A stretch of 64,000 nucleotides of DNA from positions 124,001-188,000 of the forward strand of contig CAVQVM010000011.1 in NCBI GenBank assembly GCA_963717085.1, given 5' to 3'. The notes beneath the pieces were generated by a model. It was given only the letters and a program-made list of their open reading frames with translations. It ran no database searches and was not told the origin of the DNA. Every line of letters begins with the position of its first letter. Positions within the stretch are counted from its first letter, which is position 1. Source of the DNA: DASQUK01 sp963717085. Its GTDB lineage: Bacteria; Actinomycetota; Acidimicrobiia; Acidimicrobiales; VFJN01. The position numbers and the translations under genes were made by a program. Positions 34,483 through 43,499 of the stretch are shown here, piece by piece.

Positions 34483-35217
34483 ATGCGTTTGAGCGACGGG
34501 CAGCTACGGCGCTACGACGAGGACGGGTTCTTGGCCATCGATCGTCTGATCGATGACGACACGGTGGCCGAACTGCGAGAGGCGTACGGCGACGTCCTGA
34601 ACCGACGCGTGGAGGCTCCGGCCGACCAGATGCTCGGGGGACGCATCCGCGTGATCACATGGCCGGCGGCGGCCCATGCGACCTTCGCCGACAACTCTGC
34701 ACTGGCGGTGCTGCGTGAGCTCGCCGACCAGGTCCTCGGCGAGGCGACCCCCACCTTCGACATGCTGATCTACAAGCCGGCTGGTGACCCCGAGGTCACG
34801 CCGTGGCACCAGGACATGGCCTACTCGACCCAGCCTTTCGCGCCGGCGGGCGCCGACATCCCGTCATGGACGATCCGGTTCTGGGTGGCCCTCGACGACG
34901 TCGACGAAGAAAACGGCTGCATGCACTTCCTGTCGGGCTACCACCGGGAGCCACTCCGGGAGCACCACGTCATTGCCGGCGATCCCGGCGATGCGAGCCG
35001 GCTGCTGGACCTCACCGACCCGGATGACCAACTCGACCTCGAACGGGCGGTTACCGCACCGCTGCCCGCAGGTGGCGCCACGATGCACACCTACGGGACG
35101 CCCCACTTCGCCGGGCCAAACCGATCGGCCCATCGGCCCCGACGCGCCTACATCGTCAACTTCGCCAACCCGACTCGGCCACCGGCTACTCGGATAGGGG
35201 ACGCCAGATCTGCCTGA
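34483..35217 (+). CDS. Phytanoyl-CoA dioxygenase (PhyH) family protein
   Basis: 244 aa Fe(II)/2-oxoglutarate oxygenase. The N-terminus LRRYDEDGFLAIDRLIDDD is typical; iron ligands come from TPWHQDMAYS (HxD, about residue 107) and a distal His in the GGATMHTYGTPHFAGPNRS segment, with RPRRAYIVNF closing the barrel. Hydroxylates a small molecule of unknown identity. Intact, next to the IS110 element; it may be cargo of the island. Confidence 0.88.
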   Translation: MRLSDGQLRRYDEDGFLAIDRLIDDDTVAELREAYGDVLNRRVEAPADQMLGGRIRVITWPAAAHATFADNSALAVLRELADQVLGEATPTFDMLIYKPAGDPEVTPWHQDMAYSTQPFAPAGADIPSWTIRFWVALDDVDEENGCMHFLSGYHREPLREHHVIAGDPGDASRLLDLTDPDDQLDLERAVTAPLPAGGATMHTYGTPHFAGPNRSAHRPRRAYIVNFANPTRPPATRIGDARSA

Positions 35218-35434
35218 TGGATACTTGGAGCGGGCGTTGAGTGTGAGCTCGTAGCGTCCTGGGGCTCCGGTCGGCTGGCTCTCGAACTGCCTGCTGCTCG
35301 CGTGTCGGGTTGGCTTCCGAACGAAGCGCCGGCCGGGCGGGGTCCGGTCACGGCGTGGCTCGAAAGAGGCGAGCAGCGACCTTCATCAGGAGTGCCCGTC
35401 GTGACGTTCACACGCGTCCACGAGGAGGAACTCC
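35218..35434 (+). ncRNA. Candidate IS110 left-end bridge RNA region
   Basis: 217 noncoding bp directly 5' of the transposase. A long-range pair GCTGCTCGC (35293-35301) / GCGAGCAGC (35369-35377) encloses smaller hairpins such as GCTTC-CGAAC-GAAGC and GC-rich CCGG stems. IS110-family elements are known to carry a structured guide RNA in the left-end noncoding region; position and length fit. Boundaries and target loops are not defined here. Confidence 0.45.
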
Positions 35435-36460
35435 ATGACGGTGACCATCGGTGTCGACCCGCACAAGGCGACCCACACGGCGGTGGCGATCGACGGTAAT
35501 GAGCGGCCCATCGCTCGGTTGGAACTGACGGCGGACCGACGCCAAACGCATCGGCTGTTGGCGTGGGCAGCGCCTTTCGGCCGGGACCGCCGCTGGGCGG
35601 TCGAGTCGGCCAACGGGCTTGGCAAGCTCCTGGCCCAAGAGCTGCTTGGCGCCGGCGAACAGGTTGTCGATGTGCCGTCGACCTTGTCGGCGAGGGTACG
35701 GCTGCTGGGCTCGACGAAGGCATCGAAGAACGACCCCAACGATGCGCTGGCCACCGCCATTGCCGGGCTGCGGCACAGCGGGCTGCGGACCGTGCGCCTC
35801 GATGATCACGCGGCGGTCATTCGACTGCTCGTCGACCGCTACGACGACCTGACTCGGTTGCGGACCCAAGTCGCCTGCCGGTTGCACGTCGCCCTGCGGG
35901 AGCTGATCGCTGGTGGTGCACCCCGGCGGTTGTCGGCCGAGCGGGCCGCCAGGCTGCTGCGCTCGGTGCGACCGGTCGGCGTTGCCGCCATCGAACGCCG
36001 GCGTCTCGCCGGCGAGCTCCTGGCCGACGTGCGACGCCTCGACCGAGACATCGCCGCCGCTCGAGGCCGAGTCGCCGACGCGGTCACCAAGTCCGGCACG
36101 TCACTGCTCGAGCTTCACGGTGTCGGCCCGATCGTCGCCGGCTTCATCCTCGGCCACGTCGGTGACCCCGCCCGGTTCACCACCGCGGACCGGTTCGCGT
36201 CCTACAACGGGACCGCGCCGATCGAAGCCTCCAGCGGGCCGATGAAGCGACACCGGCTCAACCCCCGCGGCAACCGCAAGCTGAACCACGCCATCCACAT
36301 GGCCGCCGTCACCCAGGTCCGCCACAACACGCCCGGCCGCGTCTACTACGAACGCAAGCTCGCCGAAGGGAAGTCGAAGAGAGAAGCACTGCGAGCCCTC
36401 AAGCGGCGCATCAGCGACTCCGTCTGGCGCCAACTCCAGGTCGACCTCGGCCGCCGCTGA
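35435..36460 (+). mobile_element. IS110-family transposase, intact
   Basis: 341 aa. N-terminal DEDD RuvC-like domain: TIGVDPHKATHTAVAID (first Asp), AVESANGLGK (Glu) and KASKNDPNDALATA (paired Asp). C-terminal Tnp domain: LLELHGVGPIVAGFILGHVG, FASYNGTAPIEASSG, NRKLNHAIHMAAVTQ, with the catalytic Ser expected in SSGPMKR. Shine-Dalgarno AGGAGG before ATG. No terminal inverted repeats, as usual for IS110. Probably the only active mobile gene here. Confidence 0.95.
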
Positions 36461-36708
36461 CAAGGCAGGCCCGGGAGGACAATCAGGGACGACTCTTCAA
36501 TCCAGCGTGGCCGGCTGAAACCCTGAACACCGGCACTTCGGAACAGTCACTCCCGGACCCACCAGAACGCTACGCCAGCGCCACCGCCCCTGCTTCGACG
36601 CGCCCCGAAACCGCCATTGACAACAAAGAGGCTTCGATCTCGCGCCGGTCGTTCCGGACTGACAATCCGAGGGCGATCCTTCGTACAGGCATGTGATGCT
36701 TTGCGGCC
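36461..36708. other. IS110 right flank, no gene
   Basis: 248 bp containing the right end of the element. No inverted repeat or ORF that I trust. The exact IS end cannot be set without an empty-site comparison. Confidence 0.4.
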
Positions 36709-37012
36709 ATGGACTGTCCGTTCTGTGGAGCGGAGATGGCCGCCGGCTGGGTCGCCTTGCACGGCGTGTTCCCGATGACTGCCTGGGACGTCGGGCTGAC
36801 GTGGGAACCGGCCGAGATCAGGACGATGAAGCGACGCTGGCGCGACATCGGCAGGCGGGGGTGGGTGACCTTGCTGAGTGGCCGGCTCTTCCGTCGCCGG
36901 GAGCGTGCCGCCGCCCTCTGGCCCCCGATGCGGCGCTGTGATGATCGATCCGGAAATTCCCGTGGAAGGCCAACAGGACCACGTTCCGGGATCGCCCGCA
37001 ACGGAGGAGTGA
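36709..37012 (+). pseudogene. Small two-knuckle zinc-ribbon protein, one frameshift
   Basis: Starts MDCPFCGAEMAAGWVALHG, a CxxC ribbon like DUF6487. An extra G near 36918 destroys the second knuckle; removing it restores LCPRCGAVMIDPEIPVEG and a stop at 37010-37012. Span 304 bases (3n+1). Restored length about 100 aa. Function unknown. Confidence 0.65.
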
Positions 37013-37043
37013 GAGACGCACTCTCGGCTCGGCCCGCGAACGC

Positions 37044-37445
37044 TCAGTGCTGGCCGTCACCAGGCACCATTCTTGCCGCCTCCGGACAGTTCCTCATGAC
37101 CAATGACACGCGATCATCCCTGCCGATCGGTGTCACCGGTAGAACTGCTCTTGGCCGGGCGCCGTGCGGTCCGGTGGGGTGCCGGCCGTTGAAGTCGTTA
37201 GGTGGTTCGTGCCGGAGCCGTTCGATGGTCTGGTGATCGAACCCGGTCACCGCGGCGAGGTGCTCGAGGGTGCAGTCGGTAGCGAGTGCCTTGCTCATCT
37301 CGTAGCGGAGGTTCTCGCGCCAGTGGACGGATTTCGCCGCCGTGGTCCAGACCTTCTCTAGCTGTTGGAGCTGGCGCTCAGACAGTTCCTCGAACATTTG
37401 TTCGTCCGTTACACGGCACGAGCACCCCGGCCCGTCGGTGGACAT
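37044..37445 (-). CDS. Hypothetical protein with helix-turn-helix-like centre
   Basis: 133 aa from ATG 37445 (or ATG 37397). The coding-looking core is MFEELSERQLQQLEKVWTTA and LEHLAAVTGFDHQTIERLRH, the latter resembling a helix-turn-helix. Tail poorly structured. Convergent with the zinc-ribbon pseudogene. Start uncertain. Confidence 0.4.
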   Translation of the reverse strand: MSTDGPGCSCRVTDEQMFEELSERQLQQLEKVWTTAAKSVHWRENLRYEMSKALATDCTLEHLAAVTGFDHQTIERLRHEPPNDFNGRHPTGPHGARPRAVLPVTPIGRDDRVSLVMRNCPEAARMVPGDGQH

Positions 37446-37589
37446 CACCGCCGCCGCCGGCCGCCGGTACGCGTTGTCGGTCGACGGCGATGTGGGCGAG
37501 GTCGCCCGTGGCGCCGGCGACAGCCGCCCGGCGAAGTGCACCAAGCCGGCGGCGTCGACCATCGAGGGCAACGCCCGGATCATGCGCGC

Positions 37590-37881
37590 GAGAACAAGCC
37601 GGTTCTCGGCGACAAGGTGCCTCATGAGCCGCCGCCAGCGATGCCGAGACGCGCAGCGCAGCGTTCGAGGCCGCCGTCGCCGAGGCCCAAGCTGTGCTCG
37701 ACACCCGGCTCCGCCCGGCCCCGGCGGCCGCCGCCACCGGTCGCGCCGGTCGAGTACGCCGAGGCCACGCTTCGCCAGGCGGTGCAGAGCCTCGAGACGG
37801 CCCTCGCACACGCCGGACGTGGTTCGGCTCGATCCCGCGCTCGGCGGGCTGGCGGAACCACGGTGCTCGGTCGTGGGCTAG
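37590..37881 (+). pseudogene. Decayed gene with several frameshifts
   Basis: Coding-like segments in changing frames read in order: RENKPVLGDKVPHEPPPA, DAETRSAAFEAAVAEAQAVL, VEYAEATLRQAVQSLETALA and TPDVVRLDPALGGLAEPRCS, ending at TAG 37881. All have high G/C third positions. Frame changes fall near 37641, 37735 and 37812. No family recognised; bases 37446-37589 show nothing clear. Confidence 0.4.
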
Positions 37882-39982
37882 GAGCTGGCCAACAACCCGC
37901 CGGCGGCGAGGTACCGCTCGAACGGCTCGGCCAGCGTCGCCGCGTACCGGCCGGTGAGGTGCCCGACGTCGCGCTTCACGATGAGGCCATCCACGACTGG
38001 GTCGCAGATGGGTAGGTACGGGCACACGAGCCGGTCGATGTCCATCGACCAGACCCCGTCGTCGCGCTCGTCGACGTCCCTGTACGTCCGCTCGACGGGG
38101 CTCGGTTGCAGAGTCGCGACGTACCTGCACTCGTCGAGGTAGGTGGCATCGGACAGGCAGGCGACCGGGTCGAAGGGCGCGGTCGGCCCAGGCTCGATGA
38201 TGAGCACCCGGCGGCCGTCCGCACGCAGCCGGTGGACGGTCTCGGCGGCGTGATCGGCGACCAGGGCCGTCTGTTCCGGTGTCCCGCCCTCGGCGCTCGT
38301 GCCATCCGGCGCCAGCATGGCGATCTCGCCCAGCGGACCGTCCACCGGTCTGTGCGCCAGCACGACCAGGTCGGGATCCAGGTCAGGCACGAGCCGCTCG
38401 TACCAGTCGGCCTGGTGCGCCCGGCAGTCGTCAACCCCTTTGAGATAGGTCAGACCCGTCTCCCATGGGCAGACTGGCAGTACCGCCGCGGACAGCGAGG
38501 CCGAATGCCGCCGGGCCACCCGTTCGAAGGTGGGCAGCAGCATCCGAGCATGGCTGTCGCCGACGACGAGGATGTGGAGGCCCGAGCCCTTGACGATTGT
38601 GCACCTGGTCACGGGCACGTCGAGGCAGTCGGGGAAATTGGGACGGTCGTCCCGCGCACCTCGCCAGTCGAGGTCGGCCGGCACCGCGGTCGTCCCATTG
38701 GCGGTCGTGCCCTCGACCACCGTCGCATCGGAGCGGTCGCGATCGAGCATCGCCGGAACGACGAACAGGCCCGCCACGATGCTGACCAGCAGCCCGGCCG
38801 CGATGACGGTGCCGCTGTGGCCATCGAGCCAGCGTGCCTCGCGGACGGGACGCTCGAGTATCTGATAGCTGAGCGACGCCAGTCCCGTCGCCAAGAGGGT
38901 TGCGATACACATCAGAGGCAGGGGGGCCGGGTCGGCAAGCCGCAGTGCCACGATGATGACCGGCCAATGCCACAGGTAGGTCGCGTACGAGACGCGGCCG
39001 AGGTAGACGACAGGCGGCAGCGACAGGGCACGCTGCACGAGCCCACCCGCAGCGTTCTCCACGGCCACGATGAGCAAGCACGTCAAGCCCGCGGCCAGGA
39101 CGCCACGCGTGATCGGGCCGACCTCGATCGACGGCGACGATACGGCCAGCAGCCCGATGAGGGGAATCGGTGCGAGGAACCGGATCGTGCGAGCCGACCC
39201 CGAGCGGAGAGCAAGCAGGCCGGGCGTCAGGGCGAGTAGTGCGCCGACCAACAGCTGATACGCCCGGGTGTCGGTGCCGTAGTACGCGCGGTCGGGATTG
39301 GTTCGGGCCAACCAGAGCGAGCCCGCCAGCGACGCTCCTGCGGCCAGCCCAACGGCGACCCGGAGTGCCGTGGGCCGCAGGCGCCCCGCGGGGCGGGCCA
39401 GTACGTACAGGCCCCCGAGCAGCAGCGGCCACGCCAGGTAGAACTGCTCCTCGATCGACAGTGACCAATAGTGGAGGACCGGGCTCGCCTCGATGCCGAT
39501 GCCGAAGTAATCGGTGGCGTGGCCGACGAACCACCAGTTCGCCACGTACACGAACGCCGCCCGAACGCTCCCGGCCACCTCAACCACGTCGGCCGGCGTG
39601 GCCACCGCGGCGTAGACCATCGACGGTGACCGCGAGAGCCACGAACGCCGCGGGAAGCAGCCGGCGGTAGCCGGCGGGCGTAGAAGCGACGGAAACGGAT
39701 GCCACCGTGTGCGTCCGAGGTCACGCATGAGCACCTGCGTCACGAGGTAGCCCGAGAGCACGAAGAAGACGTCGACCCCGATGAACCCCCGGACAGGCGG
39801 TACAAGCCCGCATGGAAGGCGACGACCAGGTACACCGCGACGGCACGCAGGCCGTCCAGGTGCGGCCGGTAGCCCGGGCCGACCGGCTTGGCTGTCGAAG
39901 GCGGGCTCGCTGCCGATGGCGCCAGCGCGGTCGATGCCACCGTCGACTTCTGCGCGACCGTTGTCGTAGCTCCCCCAGCCAC
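37878..39982 (-). pseudogene. Acyltransferase-3 / SGNH O-acetyltransferase (OafA-like), four frameshifts
   Basis: Reconstructed from GTG 39982: YRPHLDGLRAVAVYLVVAFH, then FIGVDVFFVLSGYLVTQVLM, RFRRFYARR, RRLLPAAFVALAVTV, and about 580 intact residues from MVYAAVATPADVV: membrane acyltransferase (HYWSLSIEEQFYLAWPLLLG, YATYLWHWPVI) plus an SGNH domain (LHILVVGDSHARMLLPTFER). Breaks: one missing G in a G run near 39787, extra bases near 39712, 39680 and 39616. Net +2 matches the 2105-base span. Would O-acetylate cell-surface glycans. Confidence 0.85.
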
Positions 39983-40100
39983 CTCTGCCGACCTTAACCA
40001 ATCGTCTGCGTCGCCGCTCCGTGATGCGTGGCTCGCTCAGAGCAGTCGCGTCGTTTGAACACGGCGTAGAGCGTCGTGCTCGACGGGCTCGACACGCCCG

Positions 40101-40247
40101 ATGTTGTGGACTCCCCGCATGGAGCGAGCCACGTCGCTCATGGGTCTCCAGGAGGCCGAGTTCGACGGGCTCGTCATGCGCTGGAGCTACCACCCCGACA
40201 ACGGGCTCGACGTCATCATCAAGGACACCGAAGGGCTCGACCCATGA
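40101..40247 (+). CDS. Small acidic hypothetical protein (48 or 42 aa)
   Basis: From ATG 40101 or ATG 40119. MERATSLMGLQEAEFDGLVM then YHPDNGLDVIIKDTEGLDP. G/C third positions and a stop overlapping the next small ORF (ATGA) support coding. No family recognised. Confidence 0.4.
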   Translation: MLWTPRMERATSLMGLQEAEFDGLVMRWSYHPDNGLDVIIKDTEGLDP

Positions 40248-40345
40248 CCAGGAGCACGGACCCGACAAACAGGACGGTGTACCGCGAAGGGGTGAGCCGC
40301 CGCGGTCCGGGTAGGGCCATCGCGATGCTTCCGAGGCCGAAATGA
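40244..40345 (+). CDS. Very small ORF (33 aa), possibly truncated
   Basis: ATG overlaps the previous stop (ATGA). Basic peptide MTRSTDPTNRTVYREGVSRR. Ends six bases before the 369-bp repeat begins, so it may have been cut by the duplication. Confidence 0.3.
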   Translation: MTRSTDPTNRTVYREGVSRRGPGRAIAMLPRPK

Positions 40346-40350
40346 CCTAT

Positions 40351-40719
40351 CGGGCGGGCAGCGATTCACGCTCGACCGCGGGTTTCGAAAAATTAGGATC
40401 GGGACTCGTGGGACGTCGGGGCCCGTTGCCGAATCCGCGCCGGCAGACGTTGAAGGGTGATCTGCGGGCGGTGGCGAGTCATCCGCGCCCGGTGGTGGCC
40501 GAGCCTCCTAAGCCGGCGGGGTTGGGGCCGGTGGCGTCAGAGACCTGGGACCAGATCGTGCCGGAGCTGACCAGGCTGGGGATGATCGGCCGTCTGGACG
40601 GGCCGCTGGTGGAGCTGTTCTGCACCAGCTTCGAGCGGTGGCGTGAGCACCCGGGTGGGCCCGGGTATGCGTCGTTGACGTCGACGGTCGCGCACGCCGC
40701 TCGTGGTCTCGGTTTGGGG
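40351..40719 (+). repeat. 369-bp perfect direct repeat, copy B
   Basis: Same sequence as 33884-34252. The left boundary is abrupt (CTAT before, shared CGGGCGGGCAGCG after). Confidence 0.9.
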
Positions 40720-40809
40720 TCGGGGGCGCGGTTGCGGACGGAGGCCCCGCAGGTGGATTGGCTCGAGGAGGAGTTGGCGGTGTTTGGGCGTGTGTTGCCG
40801 CCGGCGTGA
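40408..40809 (+). CDS. Phage terminase small subunit-like (P27 family), copy 2
   Basis: 133 aa from GTG 40408. About the first 104 residues are identical to copy 1 because the DNA is identical; the tail is APQVDWLEEELAVFGRVLPP, diverged. The mix of perfect identity and divergence within one gene suggests gene conversion or a recombination joint. Orphan, no packaging partners in view. Confidence 0.75.
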   Translation: MGRRGPLPNPRRQTLKGDLRAVASHPRPVVAEPPKPAGLGPVASETWDQIVPELTRLGMIGRLDGPLVELFCTSFERWREHPGGPGYASLTSTVAHAARGLGLGSGARLRTEAPQVDWLEEELAVFGRVLPPA

Positions 40810-40849
40810 CGCGCAGCAGCCTCGGGCATCTTCGGCGCTCACCCGGTAG

Positions 40850-41161
40850 TCATGGCCGGACCACGCGGTAGTCGAGGGCGTCGACCGTGAGCTCGCGGCG
40901 GGCGTCCCGGATGGCGTCGAGGAACTTGCGTTCGGCGGCGGCCGTGAGTCCAGGTCCCATATCGAGGCGCCAGTCGAGTTCGTCGAGCAGCGACCGCGTC
41001 CGGACGTGACGGATCGGTGGATGACCGTGGCCTGGGACGGTCACGAGCTCCTCCGCCAGCGACTCTTCGTCGCCCGCTTCTTCGGGCGGGCTTGATACCA
41101 CCACCGACAAGTGCGAGCGCGCCCGCGGCTGCTCCCACCGTGGTTTCCTACTGCCCGCCAT
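40850..41161 (-). CDS. Hypothetical protein (103 aa)
   Basis: Starts MAGSRKPRWEQPRARSHLSV at 41161; a later segment LDELDWRLDMGPGLTAAAER and an end in TVDALDYRVVRP look coding. Small, charged, possibly DNA-island specific. No domain recognised. Confidence 0.5.
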   Translation of the reverse strand: MAGSRKPRWEQPRARSHLSVVVSSPPEEAGDEESLAEELVTVPGHGHPPIRHVRTRSLLDELDWRLDMGPGLTAAAERKFLDAIRDARRELTVDALDYRVVRP

Positions 41162-41311
41162 GTCGCTCCTGTCCGCCGAGGCGCCACCCGCCGTCGCGCC
41201 CACCACGTACCGATTAGCAGGGCACCATTAGCCGTGACGAAACGAGCGCGGTCCGTGGTACCGAAGGGCAGGGCATGGGGTTCCGCTGCCGAGCTAGGAG
41301 CGCCGGGGTGG

Positions 41312-41692
41312 TCATCGGGACGCCCAGACCTCGTCGGTCGCCACCTGTGCCGCCTCGACGGTGTCGAACCGGCCCACGGTCGTGATCGGCGACAGGCCGG
41401 GCGGGTCCTCGAGCCGGAGGTAGGCCACCCAGCCTTCGGAGTCGAGGGTGACGGTGCCACGCATCTTCGAGTCCCACGTGCCGGACCAGTGGCGGGGGGT
41501 GAGTTGTCGCCAGGTGAGGCCGGGGCCCTCGTCGGGTTCGGGGTCGGGTGACTGCCAGGCGTACTCGAAGCCGCCTCGCCAGTCGCCACCCACAGCACGA
41601 ACATACGTTCCTGCAGGGCAAGGGGTCAAGACGAGTCCGATCACACCGCACGCCCGCCCGCTTCCCCCACGCATTCGACGGCACCGTGCCAA
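41312..41692 (-). CDS. Hypothetical protein, intact member of a fragmented family
   Basis: 126 aa as opened; the true start may be a GTG within the first 20 codons. Body: GTYVRAVGGDWRGGFEYAWQ, GLTWRQLTPRHWSGTWD, and the C-terminal block YLRLEDPPGLSPITTVGRFD ending DEVWASR. Truncated relatives lie at 30499-30615 and 34349-34383. No function known. Confidence 0.55.
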   Translation of the reverse strand: MARCRRMRGGSGRACGVIGLVLTPCPAGTYVRAVGGDWRGGFEYAWQSPDPEPDEGPGLTWRQLTPRHWSGTWDSKMRGTVTLDSEGWVAYLRLEDPPGLSPITTVGRFDTVEAAQVATDEVWASR

Positions 41693-41716
41693 TGTCCGGC
41701 CGCCGCCGGATGGCCA

Positions 41717-42697
41717 TCAAGAAGCCGTCCCCCGCTTTCGTGCCCGATCGGCGAGGAGACGTAAAGCGCGCTTACGGTGCGCCTGACCGCGGCGCCGGAG
41801 AGGCCGCGGTGCCGACCAGGGATAGAAGTCCCGGATGAGGAGGTTGGTTATGACGGGGTCGCGCAGGTGTGGTGCGTGGCCGCAGCCTTCGAGTGTGATC
41901 AGCTGCGCATGTGGGATCGCGTCTGCCACGGCGGCTCCTCGCGCAGGGCCAACGACCGCGTCCTGCGATCCTTGGATGACCAGGGTCGGGCACGGCACTT
42001 GCGTGCCGAGCCGCGTCGCGCTGTCCCGGTCATTGGTCCACTCCGCGTCCAGGCCGCGCACGATGGTCTGTGGATCGGTCTGCAGGCCCCACCTGATCGC
42101 ATCTTCGGTCTGCTTGGTCGAGTGCGGCTCGGTGAACGTCTGTGTGAAGAAGAACTCCAGGAAACCGGGCCAGTCGCGAAGAAAGTAGTGGCGATTCCAC
42201 TTTGCCCAGCCCTCCGGCATCACCGGCTCCTCGTCGAACGGGTAGGGGCCTTCCTCGTCGGCGGGATCATCGGTCAGCAGCAGGTCGGGCGCGATCAGCA
42301 CCAGGCCCGCGACCCGTTCAGGATGCTCGACGGCGAGGATCAGATCGTCTCCGGCGCCGCACCACGACACGACGACCACGCGCTGAGCGCCGGCTTTATC
42401 CAGCACCGCGAGTGCATCGCCCACAGCTGCCCGCCGGTCGTAGGCTCCTACGTCGAGCGGGCGGTCGGAACGCCCGTTGCCGCGCCGGTCGAACGTCACC
42501 ACCCGGCCATGGCGGGCGAAGTAGGGAATCTGGAACTTCCACGTCCGGGAGTGGACGATTTCCCAGGTTGGCAGGAACAAAATGGTGGGCTCGCCCTTGC
42601 CGTAGGCCTCGTAGTAGACCCGCACCCCATCACGGTTGGCATAGCCGCATTCGTCCGGGTAACGCGCCCGCATCTGCTCACGGGCCGGTGTGGTCAT
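41717..42697 (-). CDS. Alpha/beta hydrolase with a Cys at the nucleophile elbow
   Basis: 326 aa. Core GEPTILFLPTWEIVHSRTWK, VVTFDRRGNGRSDRP and the elbow VVVVSWCGAGDD, where SWCGA puts Cys in place of the usual Ser (as in dienelactone hydrolase). Acid GSQDAVVG and His in LEGCGHAPHLRDP complete the triad. Resembles the hydrolase domain of actinobacterial hydrolase/cyclase-like proteins. Ends with a basic tail. Substrate unknown. Confidence 0.82.
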   Translation of the reverse strand: MTTPAREQMRARYPDECGYANRDGVRVYYEAYGKGEPTILFLPTWEIVHSRTWKFQIPYFARHGRVVTFDRRGNGRSDRPLDVGAYDRRAAVGDALAVLDKAGAQRVVVVSWCGAGDDLILAVEHPERVAGLVLIAPDLLLTDDPADEEGPYPFDEEPVMPEGWAKWNRHYFLRDWPGFLEFFFTQTFTEPHSTKQTEDAIRWGLQTDPQTIVRGLDAEWTNDRDSATRLGTQVPCPTLVIQGSQDAVVGPARGAAVADAIPHAQLITLEGCGHAPHLRDPVITNLLIRDFYPWSAPRPLRRRGQAHRKRALRLLADRARKRGTAS

Positions 42698-42957
42698 CTA
42701 GGTTCTCCCAAAATGGCAAGGGAGACGCCCCGCTGCGCAAACAGGGCGCGGTGGGAGTCAAGAAGCTCTAGATACTCGGCAACGCGCTCACACGCCCACT
42801 TGTAGTCCATGTTCGTCTCGCCATCGCCGAGCGGCTGCGGCGCCTGACGGTCTCTCGGACAACGTGTCACCCCGTCGGCGCGCCTGGGGGTGCATGACCG
42901 TAGCCTCCCGGACGCTGCGCTGCCCCCACCGACGTGGCGCGACAGGTGGCTGCAGGG

Positions 42958-43173
42958 CTACTTGTCGTCGTTGTCGAGCGGGCGGGCGTGGGCCCGCAAC
43001 CGGATCTCGTCGACTCCGGTCCACGCCAGCGTGATGGCGGTCCGGCACGACCGGGCCCGTTCGGGCTCGAGCTGCTCGGTCACCGCCCGGACCTCGTCGA
43101 GCAGGCTGGCCATGCGGGCCACGAGCTCATCGACTTTCGCGAGCAGTTGCCCGCGTACGCTTCCGTCTGGCAT
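42958..43173 (-). CDS. Small helical protein (71 aa)
   Basis: MPDGSVRGQLLAKVDELVAR then LLDEVRAVTEQLEPERAR, a coiled-coil-like helix, and VDEIRLRAHARPLDNDDK. GGAGG lies upstream of the ATG. A 43-bp part of it recurs at 32052-32094. Function unknown. Confidence 0.5.
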   Translation of the reverse strand: MPDGSVRGQLLAKVDELVARMASLLDEVRAVTEQLEPERARSCRTAITLAWTGVDEIRLRAHARPLDNDDK

Positions 43174-43256
43174 GGAGATCTGGTCCTCCGTGTCCGGCCC
43201 CCGGCCGTGCTAGCGGTGCGGGGCACTGTCTCTTGTGGCTCACATCTGTGGCTCAC

Positions 43257-43499
43257 ATGGAGGACGTATTGGCTGGTCAGAGGCTAATTGGGCGGATAAC
43301 CCTCGATTCCCGGACCGTCGCCAGCGCCGGCTACGACGAGCCCTCGGCCACCATGGAGGTCGAGTTCGTCGAGGGGCGCGTCTACCGCTACTTCGTTGTG
43401 CCACGCTCGGTGTTCGATGCCCTGCTCACAGCGGACTCCGTCGGACGGTTCTTCCAGGAGCACATCCGCGATGTCTACCCGTTCGAGCGGATCCGCTGA
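43257..43499 (+). CDS. KTSC-domain protein
   Basis: 80 aa. Matches the KTSC fold: SRTVASAGYDEPSATMEVEF, VYRYFVVPRSVFDALLTAD, SVGRFFQEHIRDVYPFERIR. Function of the domain is poorly known. Its 3' end overlaps the next gene by 29 bases. A 13-bp tandem repeat (TGTGGCTCACATC/G) precedes the ATG. Confidence 0.8.
   Translation: MEDVLAGQRLIGRITLDSRTVASAGYDEPSATMEVEFVEGRVYRYFVVPRSVFDALLTADSVGRFFQEHIRDVYPFERIR

Noticed and set aside
33884..40809. Prophage
   Set aside because: Only two small-terminase-like genes; no large terminase, portal, capsid, tail or integrase seen.
42698..42957. Possible gene in the gap between the hydrolase and the small helical gene
   Set aside because: Open frames are Arg/Pro-rich with no start context; 260 bp with nothing recognised.
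43231..43258. 13-bp tandem repeat before the KTSC gene
   Set aside because: Two units only, no evident structure or regulator.
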